DNA of 64,000 nt. It comes from CAZMGV01 sp964621525 [NCBI: uncultured bacterium] (GTDB taxonomy: Bacteria > JAGRBM01). Below the pieces are notes generated by a model. The model saw nothing but the letters and a program-made list of their open reading frames with translations. It made no database searches and had not been told where the DNA came from. The stretch lies in assembly GCA_964621525.1 (NCBI GenBank), contig CAZUMS010000007.1, positions 1 to 64,000 of the forward strand, read 5' to 3'. This document shows positions 18,062-26,262 of the stretch, piece by piece; within the stretch, counting starts at the first letter, position 1; each line of letters begins with the position of its first letter. Made by a program: the position numbers and the translations under genes.

Positions 18062-19138
18062 CTACCTCAGTTTCAGGGTCGAGAAACTCACCAGCGCGAG
18101 AATTATGGAGATGATCCAGAACCGGACCGTAACCCGGGTCTCCGGCCAGCCCACCTCCTCGAAATGGTGATGAAGCGGCGCCATGCGAAAGATCCGCTTG
18201 CCGCCGCTCAGCTTGAAATAACCCACCTGCAGCATCACCGAGACCGTCTCGATGACGAACACACCGCCCACGATGACGAGCAGGAATTCGTGCTTGGCCA
18301 GCACGGCGATCGTGCCGAGCAACGCACCGAGGGCGAGCGCGCCCACGTCGCCCATGAAGACCAGTGCGGGATGGCAGTTAAACCAGAGAAACGCGAGGCC
18401 CGCACCTGCTGCGGCCGACCCCACGACGCTGAGCTCTCCGGCTCCGGGGATAAAAGGGAGCTGCAGATAATCGGCGATCTTCTGGTTGCCGGTCAGATAC
18501 GCCAGAACCGCATAGGTACCGCAGCAGATAATCGCAGGCCCGATGGCAAGCCCGTCGAGTCCGTCTGTAAGATTCACGGCATTGGCCGCACCCACGATCA
18601 CAACCATCGCGACGGCGATGTAGAAAATCCCGATATCGGGGCGCAGTTCCTTCATAAAGGGGAAGGACAGCTCCGTCGAAATGCCATTGTTCCAGACCCA
18701 GAAACCCACCGCTCCGGCGATGGCGAATTCACCTGCCAGACGGATCTTCCCCGGAAGCCCCTTGGTGTTCTTCTTCGTGATCTTGAGCCAGTCGTCGTAG
18801 AAGCCGATAAAACCGAAGCCGGTGGTCGTGAAGATCACGAGCCAGATCTTTTCCGAATCGAGCCGGGCCCACAGGAGCACGGAAATGAAGATCGCGCCGA
18901 GCACGAGGATTCCGCCCATGGTCGGTGTCCCCTGCTTGGTGAGATGCGTCTGCGGGCCATCTGTTCGGACCTGCTGGCCATATTTGAGCGCCCGGAGCCG
19001 CTCGATCACCTTCGGCCCCGCGAGCACGCCGATCAGGAAGGCCGTCACGGCGGCACCCAGTGACCGGAACGTGATGTACCGGAACACGTTGAACGCGAAA
19101 AACTCGTCCGCGAGCGGATACAGGAGCCAGTACAGCAT
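18062..19138 (-). CDS. mraY: Phospho-N-acetylmuramoyl-pentapeptide transferase
   Basis: MraY transfers phospho-MurNAc-pentapeptide to undecaprenyl phosphate, making lipid I in the inner membrane. The 358-aa protein has about ten membrane helices. Diagnostic motifs are TKQGTPTMGGILVL, GFYDDWLKITKKNTKGLPGK (catalytic Asp pair), NAVNLTDGLDGLAIGP, and the C-terminal histidine-rich loop RMAPLHHHFE that binds nucleotide. It starts by sharing one base with the murF stop (TGATG). Confidence 0.97.
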   Translation of the reverse strand: MLYWLLYPLADEFFAFNVFRYITFRSLGAAVTAFLIGVLAGPKVIERLRALKYGQQVRTDGPQTHLTKQGTPTMGGILVLGAIFISVLLWARLDSEKIWLVIFTTTGFGFIGFYDDWLKITKKNTKGLPGKIRLAGEFAIAGAVGFWVWNNGISTELSFPFMKELRPDIGIFYIAVAMVVIVGAANAVNLTDGLDGLAIGPAIICCGTYAVLAYLTGNQKIADYLQLPFIPGAGELSVVGSAAAGAGLAFLWFNCHPALVFMGDVGALALGALLGTIAVLAKHEFLLVIVGGVFVIETVSVMLQVGYFKLSGGKRIFRMAPLHHHFEEVGWPETRVTVRFWIISIILALVSFSTLKLR

Positions 19139-20568
19139 CAGTGCGCGCCTCCCATGCCGGGGCCGCCCAGCCGTTCAAGAAGGGGATCGGCGACCTTTTC
19201 CATGGCCGAAGTCCTCGAACCCTTAATCACGATCCGCTCGCCGCCCTTGAGTCCCGCGACAAGCGCCTCAAGCAACGAAACGTGGCTCTCAAACGCCTCC
19301 GCAAGTTTCACACCCGCCTCGCGGGCACCGCTTGCGATCAGTTTCCCGCCAGCGCCCCAGGCATAGATTGCGGACATCCCGAAACGGCCTGCCGCCCTTC
19401 CGACCTCGCGATGCAGGCTGTCGGAGTCCGCACCCAGCTCCCCCATCTGGCCGAGCACGGCGATCTTGGGTCCGTTGCCGCTCAGGGTATCGAGCGAAGC
19501 CATCGCCACTTCCATCGATGCGGGATTCGCGTTGTAGCAGTCCACGAATACCTGCGTACCGCCGGGGGTGCGCACAAGGCGGCCCCTCAGCGAACCCGGT
19601 TCGGCGGCCTCAAGAGCTTCGCGGACGGCATCCGCCGGAATCCGGAGTCCCATAGCAAGTGCGGCCGCCGCCATGGCATTCATCACATTGTGGCGGCCCA
19701 CGAGCGGCAACCGGACCGGGATTTTCTCCATGCCGTAAACCAGCGTAAACCGTTGCGCACCGTCGTCCTCTGTCCGGTGATCCAGAGCGGCGACATCGGC
19801 GTCCTGACCGGATCCGTAGCGGATTTTCATGCCGCCGAAACCTTCAGCAATCTTCAGGCACCATTCATCATCGGTGTTCACCGCCAGGAAACCGTCCGGC
19901 GGCAGATGGCGGATCACTTCGGCTTCGGCTCTGGCGACACCTTCGATGCTGCCCAGCCCCTCAAGGTGCTCAGGTCCGATGTTCGTGATGACGGCACCCT
20001 GGGGCCGTGCAAGACCAGCCAGCCGGTCGATCTCGCCGGGGTGATTCATGCCCAGCTCGAGTACGGCGAACCGGTGATAAGGCTCGAATCGCAGGATCGT
20101 GAGCGGAACGCCGAGATCGTTATTGAACGATCCGTGGGTAAAGAGCGACGGAGCAAAGGCCCGGCAGATCGCACCGGCGAGGTTTTTCGTGGTGGTTTTT
20201 CCGTTTGAGCCGCAGACGGCCACGACGGTTCCCTCGAATTCGGCCCGGCGGGCTTCGGCGAGCTTCCAGAGCGCCAGCCTGGGATCGGCGACGACGATCG
20301 CGCCCACGCGGCCCATCCGTTCGAGCGGTTCCAGTTCCGGCAATCCGCCGGTGCTGCCATCCAGCACGACAGCCGATGCCCCAAGACTGGCGGCCTTTGT
20401 GACAAAGGAATGGCCGTGCACTTTCTCGCCTTTCAGGGCGAAGAAGATCTCTCCCGGCACGAGCGAGCGGGTGTCGATGGACGCACCGGAACCGGCCCGG
20501 TCGGTGGCAATAAGCACTTCGCCGCCGGTCACTTTTACAAGCCGGTCAAAATCGACGAATGGGGTCAC
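19138..20568 (-). CDS. murF: UDP-MurNAc-tripeptide D-alanyl-D-alanine ligase
   Basis: MurF adds the D-Ala-D-Ala dipeptide made by Ddl. The 476-aa product begins VTPFVDFDRLVKVTGG from a GTG at 20568 that overlaps the murE stop by four bases. The frame extends 36 codons further upstream inside murE, but those residues do not resemble MurF. Mur-ligase motifs are VVAVCGSNGKTTTKNLAG (P-loop), ELGMNHPGEI, NIGPEHLEGLGS and DCYNANPASMEVAMASL. The final segment RIVIKGSRTSAMEKVAD matches the family C-terminus. Confidence 0.96.
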   Translation of the reverse strand: MTPFVDFDRLVKVTGGEVLIATDRAGSGASIDTRSLVPGEIFFALKGEKVHGHSFVTKAASLGASAVVLDGSTGGLPELEPLERMGRVGAIVVADPRLALWKLAEARRAEFEGTVVAVCGSNGKTTTKNLAGAICRAFAPSLFTHGSFNNDLGVPLTILRFEPYHRFAVLELGMNHPGEIDRLAGLARPQGAVITNIGPEHLEGLGSIEGVARAEAEVIRHLPPDGFLAVNTDDEWCLKIAEGFGGMKIRYGSGQDADVAALDHRTEDDGAQRFTLVYGMEKIPVRLPLVGRHNVMNAMAAAALAMGLRIPADAVREALEAAEPGSLRGRLVRTPGGTQVFVDCYNANPASMEVAMASLDTLSGNGPKIAVLGQMGELGADSDSLHREVGRAAGRFGMSAIYAWGAGGKLIASGAREAGVKLAEAFESHVSLLEALVAGLKGGERIVIKGSRTSAMEKVADPLLERLGGPGMGGAH

Positions 20569-22133
20569 AGCCGGCCCTCCTGCTTCAGCTTCATGGCCTC
20601 GCCTGCTTCCAGCCGGTCGTCGAACGGGAACTTCTCCGTGCCGACAATCTGGTAGGTTTCGTGCCCCTTGCCGCAAATGGCGACGATGTCTCCCGGGCGG
20701 GCCATACGGATCGCCTCGCGGATCGCATCCCGGCGTTCCGGGATCCGGAGATAACCCCGGCCGCTGCCGAGTACCGGGAAACTGGCCTCGCGAAAGCCCG
20801 CCTCACAGTCATCCAGAATCCTGGCCGGGCTTTCGGTCCGGGGGTTATCGGACGTGAGAATGACCGCATCACTGAACCGGGCAGCAGCCGCGGCCATCTT
20901 CGGACGTTTCGTGGCATCACGGTCGCCGCCGCAGCCGAATACCGTAATCAGCTTCCCGGCAGTGAGCGGACGGAGCGTCGAGAGAACATTCTCCACCGCA
21001 TCGGGTGTGTGCGCGTAATCCACGAACAGTTCAAAACCGCCCGGCCCGTCCACCCGCTCCAGCCGGCCCGGCGGAGGCAGAGCCAGTTCGAGTCCGCGGG
21101 CGACCGTCTCCAGAGGGAAGCCCATTCCCGCACCCGCCGCGAAGGCACCCAGCAGGTTCGACAGATTGAATGCGCCTGTCAGGCGGGACCGGAGTGTTAT
21201 CGCTCCCTGCGGCGAGCGAATCACGGACGAGATGCCCCCGGCAGAGATTGTGGCGGTCTCGGGATAAACATCGGCGCCAGCCGATGCCTCCCGCGAAAAC
21301 GTAAGCGTGCGGATGCCGGCAGGAACCCGGCGGACCAGTTCCGCGCCGAGTGGATCATCCAGGTTGATGACAGCTACCTTACGTTCTTTAGACGAAGCCG
21401 GAAGCAGGGCCGTGAACAGTCTGGCCTTCGATTCGAAGTAGTGTTCGAGTGTCCGGTGGTAGTCGAGGTGATCCCGGGTCAGGTTCGTAAAGACGGCACA
21501 GTCGAGTTCGAGCCCGTCGGTACGCCGCTGATCGAGAGCATGCGACGAGATCTCGATGGCGAGCGACCGGGCTCCGGCCTTTACGGCGCGGGCAAGCCAG
21601 CTCTGGAGGGTCACCGCGCCGGGCGTCGTCTGGGCCGCTTCTTCCACATGGCCCGGCCACCGGACTTCCACCGTGCCGATCAGGGCCGTCGGAAGATCCG
21701 CGGTACGAAAAACCGATTCAAGCAGGAAAGCGGTCGTTGTCTTGCCGTTTGTCCCCGTCACGGCCGCTGCCCTGAGCCTGCGTGACGGATGCCCGTAAAT
21801 GGCGGCAGCCACAGGGCCGAGCGCCTTTCGGGTATCCTGAGTGAGCAGAACGGCTTGGGAAGGAAAGCGCCTGGCCAGATCGCGTGCGAGAACAGGATTG
21901 TCGAGCAGAACTCCCGAGGCCCCGCGCTCCAGCGCTTCGGCCGCCCACTGATGGCCGTCGTGCCTGGCGCCGCGAAGGGCGGCAAAAAGGGATCCGGCGC
22001 CGGACGAGCGGTGGTCGTCGGCGCAGGCCGTGAAGTCCACCGCCGTCCCGGAAGCGGGACGGCCGACGGCTTCGATCTCCCTGATCTCTTCGAGCAGCAC
22101 TTCGAGCCTCACTTCAGTCCTCGTTGCGGCCAT
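20565..22133 (-). CDS. murE: UDP-MurNAc-tripeptide synthetase (meso-diaminopimelate-adding)
   Basis: MurE adds the third residue of the peptide stem. The 522-aa protein has the P-loop VTGTNGKTTTAFLLES and the central TNLTRDHLDYHRTLEHYFESKARLF. The specificity motif DNPR is present (ILTSDNPRTESP), which marks meso-diaminopimelate rather than lysine enzymes, and the C-terminal GKGHETYQIVG follows. The start is uncertain: ATG 22133 gives the family-like MAATRTEVRLEVLLEEI, while ATG 22223 would add 30 basic/Gly-rich residues and abut the ftsI stop. I prefer 22133, which leaves a 91-bp gap after ftsI. Confidence 0.93.
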   Translation of the reverse strand: MAATRTEVRLEVLLEEIREIEAVGRPASGTAVDFTACADDHRSSGAGSLFAALRGARHDGHQWAAEALERGASGVLLDNPVLARDLARRFPSQAVLLTQDTRKALGPVAAAIYGHPSRRLRAAAVTGTNGKTTTAFLLESVFRTADLPTALIGTVEVRWPGHVEEAAQTTPGAVTLQSWLARAVKAGARSLAIEISSHALDQRRTDGLELDCAVFTNLTRDHLDYHRTLEHYFESKARLFTALLPASSKERKVAVINLDDPLGAELVRRVPAGIRTLTFSREASAGADVYPETATISAGGISSVIRSPQGAITLRSRLTGAFNLSNLLGAFAAGAGMGFPLETVARGLELALPPPGRLERVDGPGGFELFVDYAHTPDAVENVLSTLRPLTAGKLITVFGCGGDRDATKRPKMAAAAARFSDAVILTSDNPRTESPARILDDCEAGFREASFPVLGSGRGYLRIPERRDAIREAIRMARPGDIVAICGKGHETYQIVGTEKFPFDDRLEAGEAMKLKQEGRL

Positions 22134-22224
22134 CTTTCCGGACCGTTCCAGACTCCCCCGGAGTCCTGAAGGCCGGCTGCCGTTCCCTCCACGTCCGCTC
22201 CCCATGCGGCGCGGAGGGCTCATC

Positions 22225-24219
22225 TCACGGCGGTGGGCGCAAATCAACAACCACCTTTCCGATATTTCCGAGCAGGGTTCCCGCACGCGGGGACTGGTCC
22301 ACCACGACACCGGAACCCCGGAATTCAAACACCACGTTATGCTCACGTCCCCACGCGAGCAGGCGGCGGGTCATCAGGCCGGTAAAATCAGGCAGCCGGT
22401 CCGGCGTGCTGCCGTCGGCGTCCTCGAGCACCGGCACGGTGTCCCGGACGGCCGGGAGCCCCACCTTGCCGTGGTATGCTGCCGGAACCACGGCGGAAGT
22501 ACCGGCGAGGAGCTGCGGAAGCTCCCCCACCGTCGGCGAGACCGCCAGAATGGACAACGTCTGCTCGGCGACGGCCCGGAATACGGGTCCCGCCGTGAGA
22601 CCGCCATAGACGATGCCCTGTGGTTCATCGATCGAAACCGCGATCACGAACTTCGGGTCCTGGCTCGGCACGAAGCCGACGAAAGAACCAATACGCGCCT
22701 TGGCAGAGTATCCGCGCTTGTTCGTCTCGTGCTTCTGCGCAGTCCCGGTTTTCCCGGCAATCGAGTAACCCATGACGCTCGCCTGAGCGCCGGTGCCGTC
22801 GGGCTCAACGACGGTTTCCAGAATCTGCGTCAGCGTACGTGCCGTCTTCTCGCTGATGACGCGCTCAAGCTGCGGTTGCTGACTGTCCAGCACCGGAGCG
22901 CCGGATGCGTTCCGCACGCGGGCAAGGAGCCGGGGACGCGGGAGACGGCCGCCGTTGGCGATGGCCGACATGGCCCGGGCTACCTGGAGGGGCGTCACCG
23001 AAATACCCTGTCCGAAAGCTACCGTCGCCCACTGGACATCGCCCATTTTCGCTGTCGGGCCGAGAATTCCCTTTTCTTCGCCGGGAAGATCGATCTCCGA
23101 ACGGGAACCGAAGCCAAAGCGGCGCATGTAGTCGAGGTGCGTTTTCTTCCCCAGCTTCTGGGCAATCTTGATGGAGCCGATGTTCGAGCTGAACTTGAGG
23201 ACTTCTGCCGCGCTGATAACCTTATGCGGGTGATCGTCGCGGAAGACATTTTTTGCGAATTCCCACTTGCCATTTTCACAGTCGATCTTCGTCGATGTCG
23301 AAATTACGCCTTCTTCGAGGGCGCCAGCGAACAGGAACGTCTTGAGTGTCGAACCGGGCTCCCAGACGCTGCCGATTGCATCGTTGCGCCAGCGGTCCGA
23401 GGGGTAACTCCGGTACCGGTTCGGATCGAAATCGGGATAATTCGCCATGGCGAGCACGTCGCCGGTCCAGGGGTCCATGACGATGGCCGTTCCGCCCTTG
23501 GCTTTCGTACGCTCGATGCCCGCCTGCAGTTCACGCTCGGCGATCTCCTGGATTCTCGCATCCAGCGTAATGTGGACCGAGTCACCGTCAGTGGACTTCT
23601 CCGGTGCTTCCTGCCCGATCTGGAAAAAGCGGCCGCGCGCATCGCGCTCGCCGACGATCTGCCGGTCCCTGCCCCGTAAAATGGCATCGAAAGCGTATTC
23701 AAGACCGGCGAGGCCATTGGAATCGATTCCTGTAAACCCAAGCACCGGCCCGGCGAGCGAACCGTGCGGATAGATGCGCTTGCTGTCCTCGATGAAATCG
23801 ATGCCCCGGATTTCAAGGGCCCGAACCTGTTCGACAACGTCGCGGTCCACCTGCCGGGCAATCCAGACAAAGCTCTTCGGACTGCCCAGTTTCTGGAGCA
23901 GGTCGTTCTCCTTCACCTTGAGAATTTTCGCCAGCTTCTTCGCCACGGCCGCCGGCTTTTCAATCATGCCGGGGTGGGCCCAGATGCTTTCGGCCGGAAC
24001 GCTGACGGCCAGTTCGGTTCCGTTCCGGTCAATGATGCTTCCCCGGGCGGCAGGGATCGTGATGGAGATCTGGTTCTGGGTACGGGCCCATTTCGGCAGC
24101 CCGTCCATGGCCTTCAGTTGAACCGACGCGGCACGCACGACGAGCGCCAGCGACATGAGCACGGCCACCGTGCCCACCCAGACCAGCCGGGTACGGGAGG
24201 AGTCCGTTGTGAAGCTCAC
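22225..24219 (-). CDS. ftsI: Septal peptidoglycan transpeptidase FtsI (class B PBP) with C-terminal PASTA domain
   Basis: This 664-aa enzyme cross-links septal peptidoglycan. A short cytoplasmic tail and one membrane helix (about 14-32) precede the pedestal domain (RGSIIDRNGTELAVS at about 59). The transpeptidase motifs are Ser290-Thr-Leu-Lys293, Ser344-Ser-Asn346 and Lys490-Thr-Gly-Thr. Residues about 597-664 form a PASTA-type module (LPDFTGLMTRRLLAWGRE, ending VVVDQSPRAGTLL). E. coli FtsI lacks PASTA; the domain is typical of Gram-positive and some deltaproteobacterial PBPs. The gene overlaps ftsL by four bases. Confidence 0.95.
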   Translation of the reverse strand: MSFTTDSSRTRLVWVGTVAVLMSLALVVRAASVQLKAMDGLPKWARTQNQISITIPAARGSIIDRNGTELAVSVPAESIWAHPGMIEKPAAVAKKLAKILKVKENDLLQKLGSPKSFVWIARQVDRDVVEQVRALEIRGIDFIEDSKRIYPHGSLAGPVLGFTGIDSNGLAGLEYAFDAILRGRDRQIVGERDARGRFFQIGQEAPEKSTDGDSVHITLDARIQEIAERELQAGIERTKAKGGTAIVMDPWTGDVLAMANYPDFDPNRYRSYPSDRWRNDAIGSVWEPGSTLKTFLFAGALEEGVISTSTKIDCENGKWEFAKNVFRDDHPHKVISAAEVLKFSSNIGSIKIAQKLGKKTHLDYMRRFGFGSRSEIDLPGEEKGILGPTAKMGDVQWATVAFGQGISVTPLQVARAMSAIANGGRLPRPRLLARVRNASGAPVLDSQQPQLERVISEKTARTLTQILETVVEPDGTGAQASVMGYSIAGKTGTAQKHETNKRGYSAKARIGSFVGFVPSQDPKFVIAVSIDEPQGIVYGGLTAGPVFRAVAEQTLSILAVSPTVGELPQLLAGTSAVVPAAYHGKVGLPAVRDTVPVLEDADGSTPDRLPDFTGLMTRRLLAWGREHNVVFEFRGSGVVVDQSPRAGTLLGNIGKVVVDLRPPP

Positions 24220-24587
24220 GAATCCTCCTTCACCGGTTCACCGAACACACGACGCATGATCTCGGGCTTCACCTGCAGAACCTGCGCCGGGCTCCTCGGC
24301 ATGAGTCCAAGCCGCTTGCGGGAGTCCCGCTCGATGCGGGCCGGGTTCTTGAGGGCCGAAATTTCGGTCAGCAGTTCCTTCTCGCGCATTTCAAGGCTGC
24401 GCTCCTCGCGGCGAAGCTCGCCTGTCCTCATGGCGGCATGCACGAGCTCCGTGCGTGACCAGGCGAACCCGACCCCGAAAGCGAGTGCGAGCGCGAAGGT
24501 GCCCGCGATCACGAGAACGCTGGGGCCGCGGCCGGTGCCCTGCTGGAGCCGGACCGAGCGGCTGGAGGCGAGGGAAACTGTCGTCAT
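24216..24587 (-). CDS. ftsL: Cell division protein FtsL-like
   Basis: The 123-aa protein has the FtsL layout: a short basic cytoplasmic tail, one membrane helix (about residues 23-43) and a periplasmic coiled coil (about 45-85, Arg/Glu/Leu rich). A segment ending ERDSRKRLGLMPRSPAQVLQV matches the usual IExxAR-LGM motif before the C-terminus. FtsL forms a complex with FtsQ and FtsB that activates FtsWI. Sequence conservation in this family is low, so the call rests on topology plus its fixed place between rsmH and ftsI, with four-base overlaps on both sides. Confidence 0.88.
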   Translation of the reverse strand: MTTVSLASSRSVRLQQGTGRGPSVLVIAGTFALALAFGVGFAWSRTELVHAAMRTGELRREERSLEMREKELLTEISALKNPARIERDSRKRLGLMPRSPAQVLQVKPEIMRRVFGEPVKEDS

Positions 24588-25516
24588 GCCGCCGCCCTCC
24601 GCTCGAGAATCCGGAGCCGTGCGCTGCGGGCCCGCGGATTTGCTTCCAGTTCGGACTCAGACGGCGCGATATCCTTGAGCGCCCGGTAGGCAGGCACCTC
24701 AAGCGGCTGTCCGGTTACAGGGTCTTTTGCGGCGGACGAGAGCGCCCTGAACGCCTGTTTCACCATCCGGTCCTCGAGGGAGTGGAAGGTGATCACGGCA
24801 AACCGTCCTCCGGCCTTCAGCCGCGGCGGGATGGCCGTGAGCGCATGCTCAAGATTCCCAAGCTCGTCATTCACACGGATGCGGAGCGCCTGAAAGGTCT
24901 TCGTGGCGGGGTGAATCTTCCGTCCCCGGCGGCCGCCCACGGCCTTTTCGACAACCGACGCCAGTTCGGCCGTCGTCTTTACCGGACGGGCGGCAATGAT
25001 CGCCCGGGCAATCCGGCGGCTCTCGGTCTCGCCACCCAGATGGAACAGCGTATCGGCAAGCTGCTTTTCGGAAAGCCCGTTCACGAGGTCGGAAGCCGTC
25101 ACCCGGAGCTCCGGGTCGAGGCGCATGTCGAGAGGTTCGTCCTTCTGGAAGGAAAGCCCTTTGCCTTCCAGCTGGAGCGACGACCAGCCGAGATCGAGCA
25201 GGACGCCATCCACCGCAGGAGTCCCTAGTTCGTCCAGGATTTCCGGCAGACGGGCGAAATTCGCGCGCCGGAGGACGACTCGGGTGGCGAGAGGCCCCAG
25301 CCGCCCGCCACCCGTCTCCAGCGCCCGGGGGTCGACGTCCAGCGCGATCACGCGTCCCCCTTCCGGCAGGCGGCGCAGCAGTTCCCTTGTGTGCCCGCCT
25401 GCCCCGAACGTACCGTCGGCATAAAGCCCACCCCGTTCGGGCATGAGCGCACCGGCCGCCTCTTCGAGGAGGACGCTCCGGTGCTCGTCTTCGCGCTGCT
25501 CATGCTCTTCCACCAC
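24584..25516 (-). CDS. rsmH: 16S rRNA (cytosine(1402)-N4)-methyltransferase
   Basis: RsmH (MraW) methylates C1402 in the ribosomal decoding centre. The 310-aa protein shows HRSVLLEEAAGALMPERGGLYADGTFGAGGHTREL, with the SAM loop near residue 37, VIALDVDP, the long helical insertion with GVLLDLGWSSLQLEG, and the C-terminal VITFHSLEDRMVKQAFR signature. The start is a GTG at 25516, 16 bases after mraZ; no ATG in frame fits the family N-terminus. It overlaps ftsL by four bases. Confidence 0.96.
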   Translation of the reverse strand: MVEEHEQREDEHRSVLLEEAAGALMPERGGLYADGTFGAGGHTRELLRRLPEGGRVIALDVDPRALETGGGRLGPLATRVVLRRANFARLPEILDELGTPAVDGVLLDLGWSSLQLEGKGLSFQKDEPLDMRLDPELRVTASDLVNGLSEKQLADTLFHLGGETESRRIARAIIAARPVKTTAELASVVEKAVGGRRGRKIHPATKTFQALRIRVNDELGNLEHALTAIPPRLKAGGRFAVITFHSLEDRMVKQAFRALSSAAKDPVTGQPLEVPAYRALKDIAPSESELEANPRARSARLRILERRAAA

Positions 25517-25532
25517 TCATCCCGAAACTTTC

Positions 25533-25946
25533 TCATTGCCCGCGAACCGGCCGGATCTGCTCGAGATCGGCGGGGTTCCAGAGCTCGAATCCCTTGACGA
25601 TCGAAACCGCAACGAGGGAACTGCCAAGTTCCAGCTCCTTGCGAAGGCGCGGCGGCAGAACAAGGCGCCACTGTTCGTCAAACATGCTGTCCGTCGCATC
25701 CATCATCAGCTTGCGGATCTCGTCTTCCTGCGATTCGCTGCCGATCACGTCCAGGCTCTCGGAAAGCTTCTCGAGCCGCGGGGCGAAATAGGCGAACGGA
25801 AAGATCTGGCAGCAGGGTTTTTCGCGGTTGCGCGTGATGAACACACGCCGGTGCGGATCCATCGACTGGAACTCGTCGCGCCACTTTGTCGGCAAGGCGA
25901 TTCGCCCCTTGCCGTCCATCGTGATGTCGTGACGTCCAATGAACAC
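25533..25946 (-). CDS. mraZ: Transcriptional regulator MraZ
   Basis: MraZ is the DNA-binding regulator that opens dcw clusters and represses its own operon in E. coli. The 137-aa protein contains the two tandem SpoVT/AbrB-like half-domains. The first has the DxKGR motif (MDGKGRIALPTKWRDEF) and the second has DEQWRLVLPPRLRKEL. It assembles as a ring that contacts regularly spaced repeats. The start is a GTG at 25946 with GGGGA about eight bases upstream. A five-copy TGG array spaced 10-11 bp lies over the promoter about 80-125 bases upstream, fitting autoregulation. Confidence 0.95.
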   Translation of the reverse strand: MFIGRHDITMDGKGRIALPTKWRDEFQSMDPHRRVFITRNREKPCCQIFPFAYFAPRLEKLSESLDVIGSESQEDEIRKLMMDATDSMFDEQWRLVLPPRLRKELELGSSLVAVSIVKGFELWNPADLEQIRPVRGQ

Positions 25947-26026
25947 CGGTTTTCCCCAACAGCTTCCCGAAAAACCCCAAGACCTTTCGGGTAGTTACGA
26001 GCCAAATGGAGAGGAGATTCATATCT

Positions 26027-26070
26027 CCACTTTATTCCACTTTGCGCCATTCTCTGCCATCTATGAACCA
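26027..26070 (-). promoter_or_regulatory. Probable MraZ operator: five TGG repeats at 10-11 bp spacing
   Basis: On the minus strand TGG begins at 26070, 26059, 26049, 26039 and 26029, giving spacings of 11, 10, 10 and 10. Most copies are preceded by purines (AGATGG, GAATGG, AAGTGG, AAGTGG). MraZ operators in other bacteria are direct repeats of a TGG- or GTG-containing core at one helical turn. The array covers the -10 element and spacer of the promoter. Confidence 0.7.
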
Positions 26071-26077
26071 CTGTCAA
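26049..26077 (-). promoter_or_regulatory. Sigma-70 promoter for the dcw operon
   Basis: On the minus strand a perfect -35 TTGACA (26077-26072) is followed by a 17-bp spacer and GAGAAT (26054-26049, four of six consensus bases). It lies about 100 bases upstream of the mraZ start and is overlapped by the TGG array, an arrangement suited to repression by MraZ. Confidence 0.7.
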
Positions 26078-26262
26078 GAATTCCTTATCAATTTCAGTAG
26101 GTTAGCTTCATTTTCAATGAGCCGTAAGTGCTACGTATGATACTAAATAGCTGCATTTGTCGCCATCAAAGGCACAATAAGTTGTGGTGAAAAGATGGTG
26201 AATCCGGCCGATTTCAGCCGCGTTTTTCCACTGGAGGGGGAATCAGCACCTCGTTGAAGTGC

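Larger units (their letters stand above)
25947..26262. other. 316-bp regulatory gap upstream of the dcw cluster
   Basis: This gap between mraZ and the flippase gene contains the sigma-70 promoter and TGG array described separately. It also has a second set of three G-rich pentamers (TGGGG, CGGGA, TGGGG on the minus strand, starts at 25979, 25969, 25958) near the mraZ start. It is visibly more AT-rich than the flanking genes from about 26020 to 26200. No ORF with a ribosome site was found. The part from 26080 to 26262 shows nothing I can name. Confidence 0.6.
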
